Assembly: GCA_005787865.1 (NCBI GenBank) | Contig: SXZN01000151.1 | Coordinates: 1-5,188, forward strand | Reading direction: 5' to 3' | DNA from: Opitutaceae bacterium | GTDB lineage: Bacteria; Verrucomicrobiota; Verrucomicrobiia; Opitutales; Opitutaceae | DNA: 5,188 bases | In this document: piece after piece, positions 4,653-5,188 of the stretch | Numbering within the stretch: position 1 is the stretch's first letter | How the letters are laid out: every line of letters begins with the position of its first letter | Notes under the pieces: model-generated | Database searches by the model: none | What the model saw: the letters and a program-made list of their open reading frames with translations, nothing else | Told to the model about the DNA's origin: nothing | Translations under genes and position numbers: made by a program

Positions 4653-5188
4653 TTATCCCGCAAAATGGCGCGCCACTTTGGCCACCGCGGTCGCCGTCTG
4701 CGTGATAATTTCGTCGGTCATGGCCGGGTTGATCGCGAGGGAGAAACCATCGGCGAGCATGGCTTCGGCCACGGGACAGGAGACGGTGCGGTAATCCATG
4801 GTTGTGCGACCGGACTCCCGCAGCGGCCAGGATCCCGCGAAGAAACTATGATTTTGGAAAAGGGGATAGCGGTAAACTGGTTTAGGGATATAGCCGGCTT
4901 GGACTTGAACGCCTTCGGCTTTGAGGGCGGTGACGAATTCATCGCGCGAGCAACGCACGCGGGCGAGTTCCAGCCGCATCAGGCAGAACCAAAAGCTATG
5001 GGTATCCTGGGCGTCGATCTGCGGGAAAAGCACGGCGGGTGGCGCGAGCTCGCGGAGGTGACTGAGCAGGCGAGTGCCGAGGGCGACATGGTGGGCGATG
5101 ATTCCAGGTAATTTTACCAACTGGGCTCCCGCGACGGCCCCTTGCGGTTCGCTCATGCGGTAGTTGGGGGACAGGGCCTCGGGGTTGC
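4653..5188 (-). CDS. DegT/DnrJ/EryC1/StrS-family aminotransferase, C-terminal part (runs off the right edge)
   Basis: Members are PLP enzymes that transaminate keto-sugars for surface polysaccharides, antibiotics or cofactors. The frame is open from the right edge: PNYRMSEPQGAVAGAQL (just before and after 5156) is the family's conserved N-Y-R-M-(S/T)-E-x-Q segment after the PLP lysine. The ATG at 5154-5156 is the Met of that motif and not a start. Further on are the small-domain features: FPQIDAQDTHSFWFCLMRL, the FVTALKAEGVQVQAGYIPKPVYRYPLF stretch, typical of the 'F-x-x-x-L-x-x-x-G-(I/V)' and 'Y-P' substrate region, and the final CPVAEAMLADGFSLAINPAMTDE. About 178 residues are visible of an expected 370-420; the PLP-binding Lys and N-terminal domain lie outside the window. 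The substrate cannot be named. The gene is convergent with the xerD/membrane-protein pair, and no good terminator is seen between them. Confidence 0.92.
   Translation of the reverse strand, partial: NPEALSPNYRMSEPQGAVAGAQLVKLPGIIAHHVALGTRLLSHLRELAPPAVLFPQIDAQDTHSFWFCLMRLELARVRCSRDEFVTALKAEGVQVQAGYIPKPVYRYPLFQNHSFFAGSWPLRESGRTTMDYRTVSCPVAEAMLADGFSLAINPAMTDEIITQTATAVAKVARHFAG

Noticed and set aside
4665..5111. 148-residue plus-strand frame opposite the aminotransferase
   Set aside because: Gly/Arg/His-rich shadow; the minus strand carries the DegT-family motifs.
1..5188. A new defence, retron, CRISPR or toxin-antitoxin system
   Set aside because: No repeat array, reverse transcriptase, nuclease, toxin-like pair or structured non-coding RNA was found; the complete genes are housekeeping ones and the oddities concern junctions and leaders.

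Overview
The window looks like a piece of a Verrucomicrobiota chromosome, probably an Opitutales/Opitutaceae-type bacterium. This is inferred from how the proteins read: a GSII-type glutamine synthetase with the SFVNNGYKGYLEDRRPNS signature, a class III adenylate cyclase with the GLNTG…GDNVNLAARME core, and the IF-1 and SOD sequences. No rRNA or other phylogenetic marker is present to prove it. Most of the window is about 58-60% GC in the stretches I counted by hand. The first 110 bases are about 38% GC and the recombinase remnant about 47%.

Left part (1-1700): a mosaic of gene pieces. A minus-strand coding-like fragment (1-113) abuts the C-terminal half of a glutamine synthetase (about 116-583, plus), which ends in a strong intrinsic terminator (656-693). 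Facing it on the minus strand is the C-terminal end of a probable serine recombinase (713 to about 1087). Directly behind that begins, on the plus strand, the C-terminal part of an adenylate cyclase (about 1087-1689). At both joins (near 113 and near 1087) two genes meet head to head and both have lost their 5' parts. That pattern suggests assembly or amplification chimeras, or real rearrangement, more than normal gene order.

Middle part (1770-3467): ordinary housekeeping genes. A manganese-type superoxide dismutase (minus, with its own terminator) lies downstream of a tRNA adenosine deaminase gene tadA (minus). tadA is divergent from infA (translation initiation factor IF-1, plus, with an extra basic C-terminal tail). 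The 105-bp tadA/infA spacer holds inverted and direct repeats and a very short upstream ORF.

Right part (3490-5188): infA is followed by a complete XerC/XerD tyrosine recombinase whose stop codon overlaps the start of a 60-residue two-helix membrane protein. That cluster converges on the C-terminal part of a DegT/DnrJ/EryC1/StrS-family PLP aminotransferase, which runs off the right edge.

I find no CRISPR array, tRNA, rRNA, complete mobile element or defence system. The signals most worth checking are the two head-to-head junctions and the infA leader.
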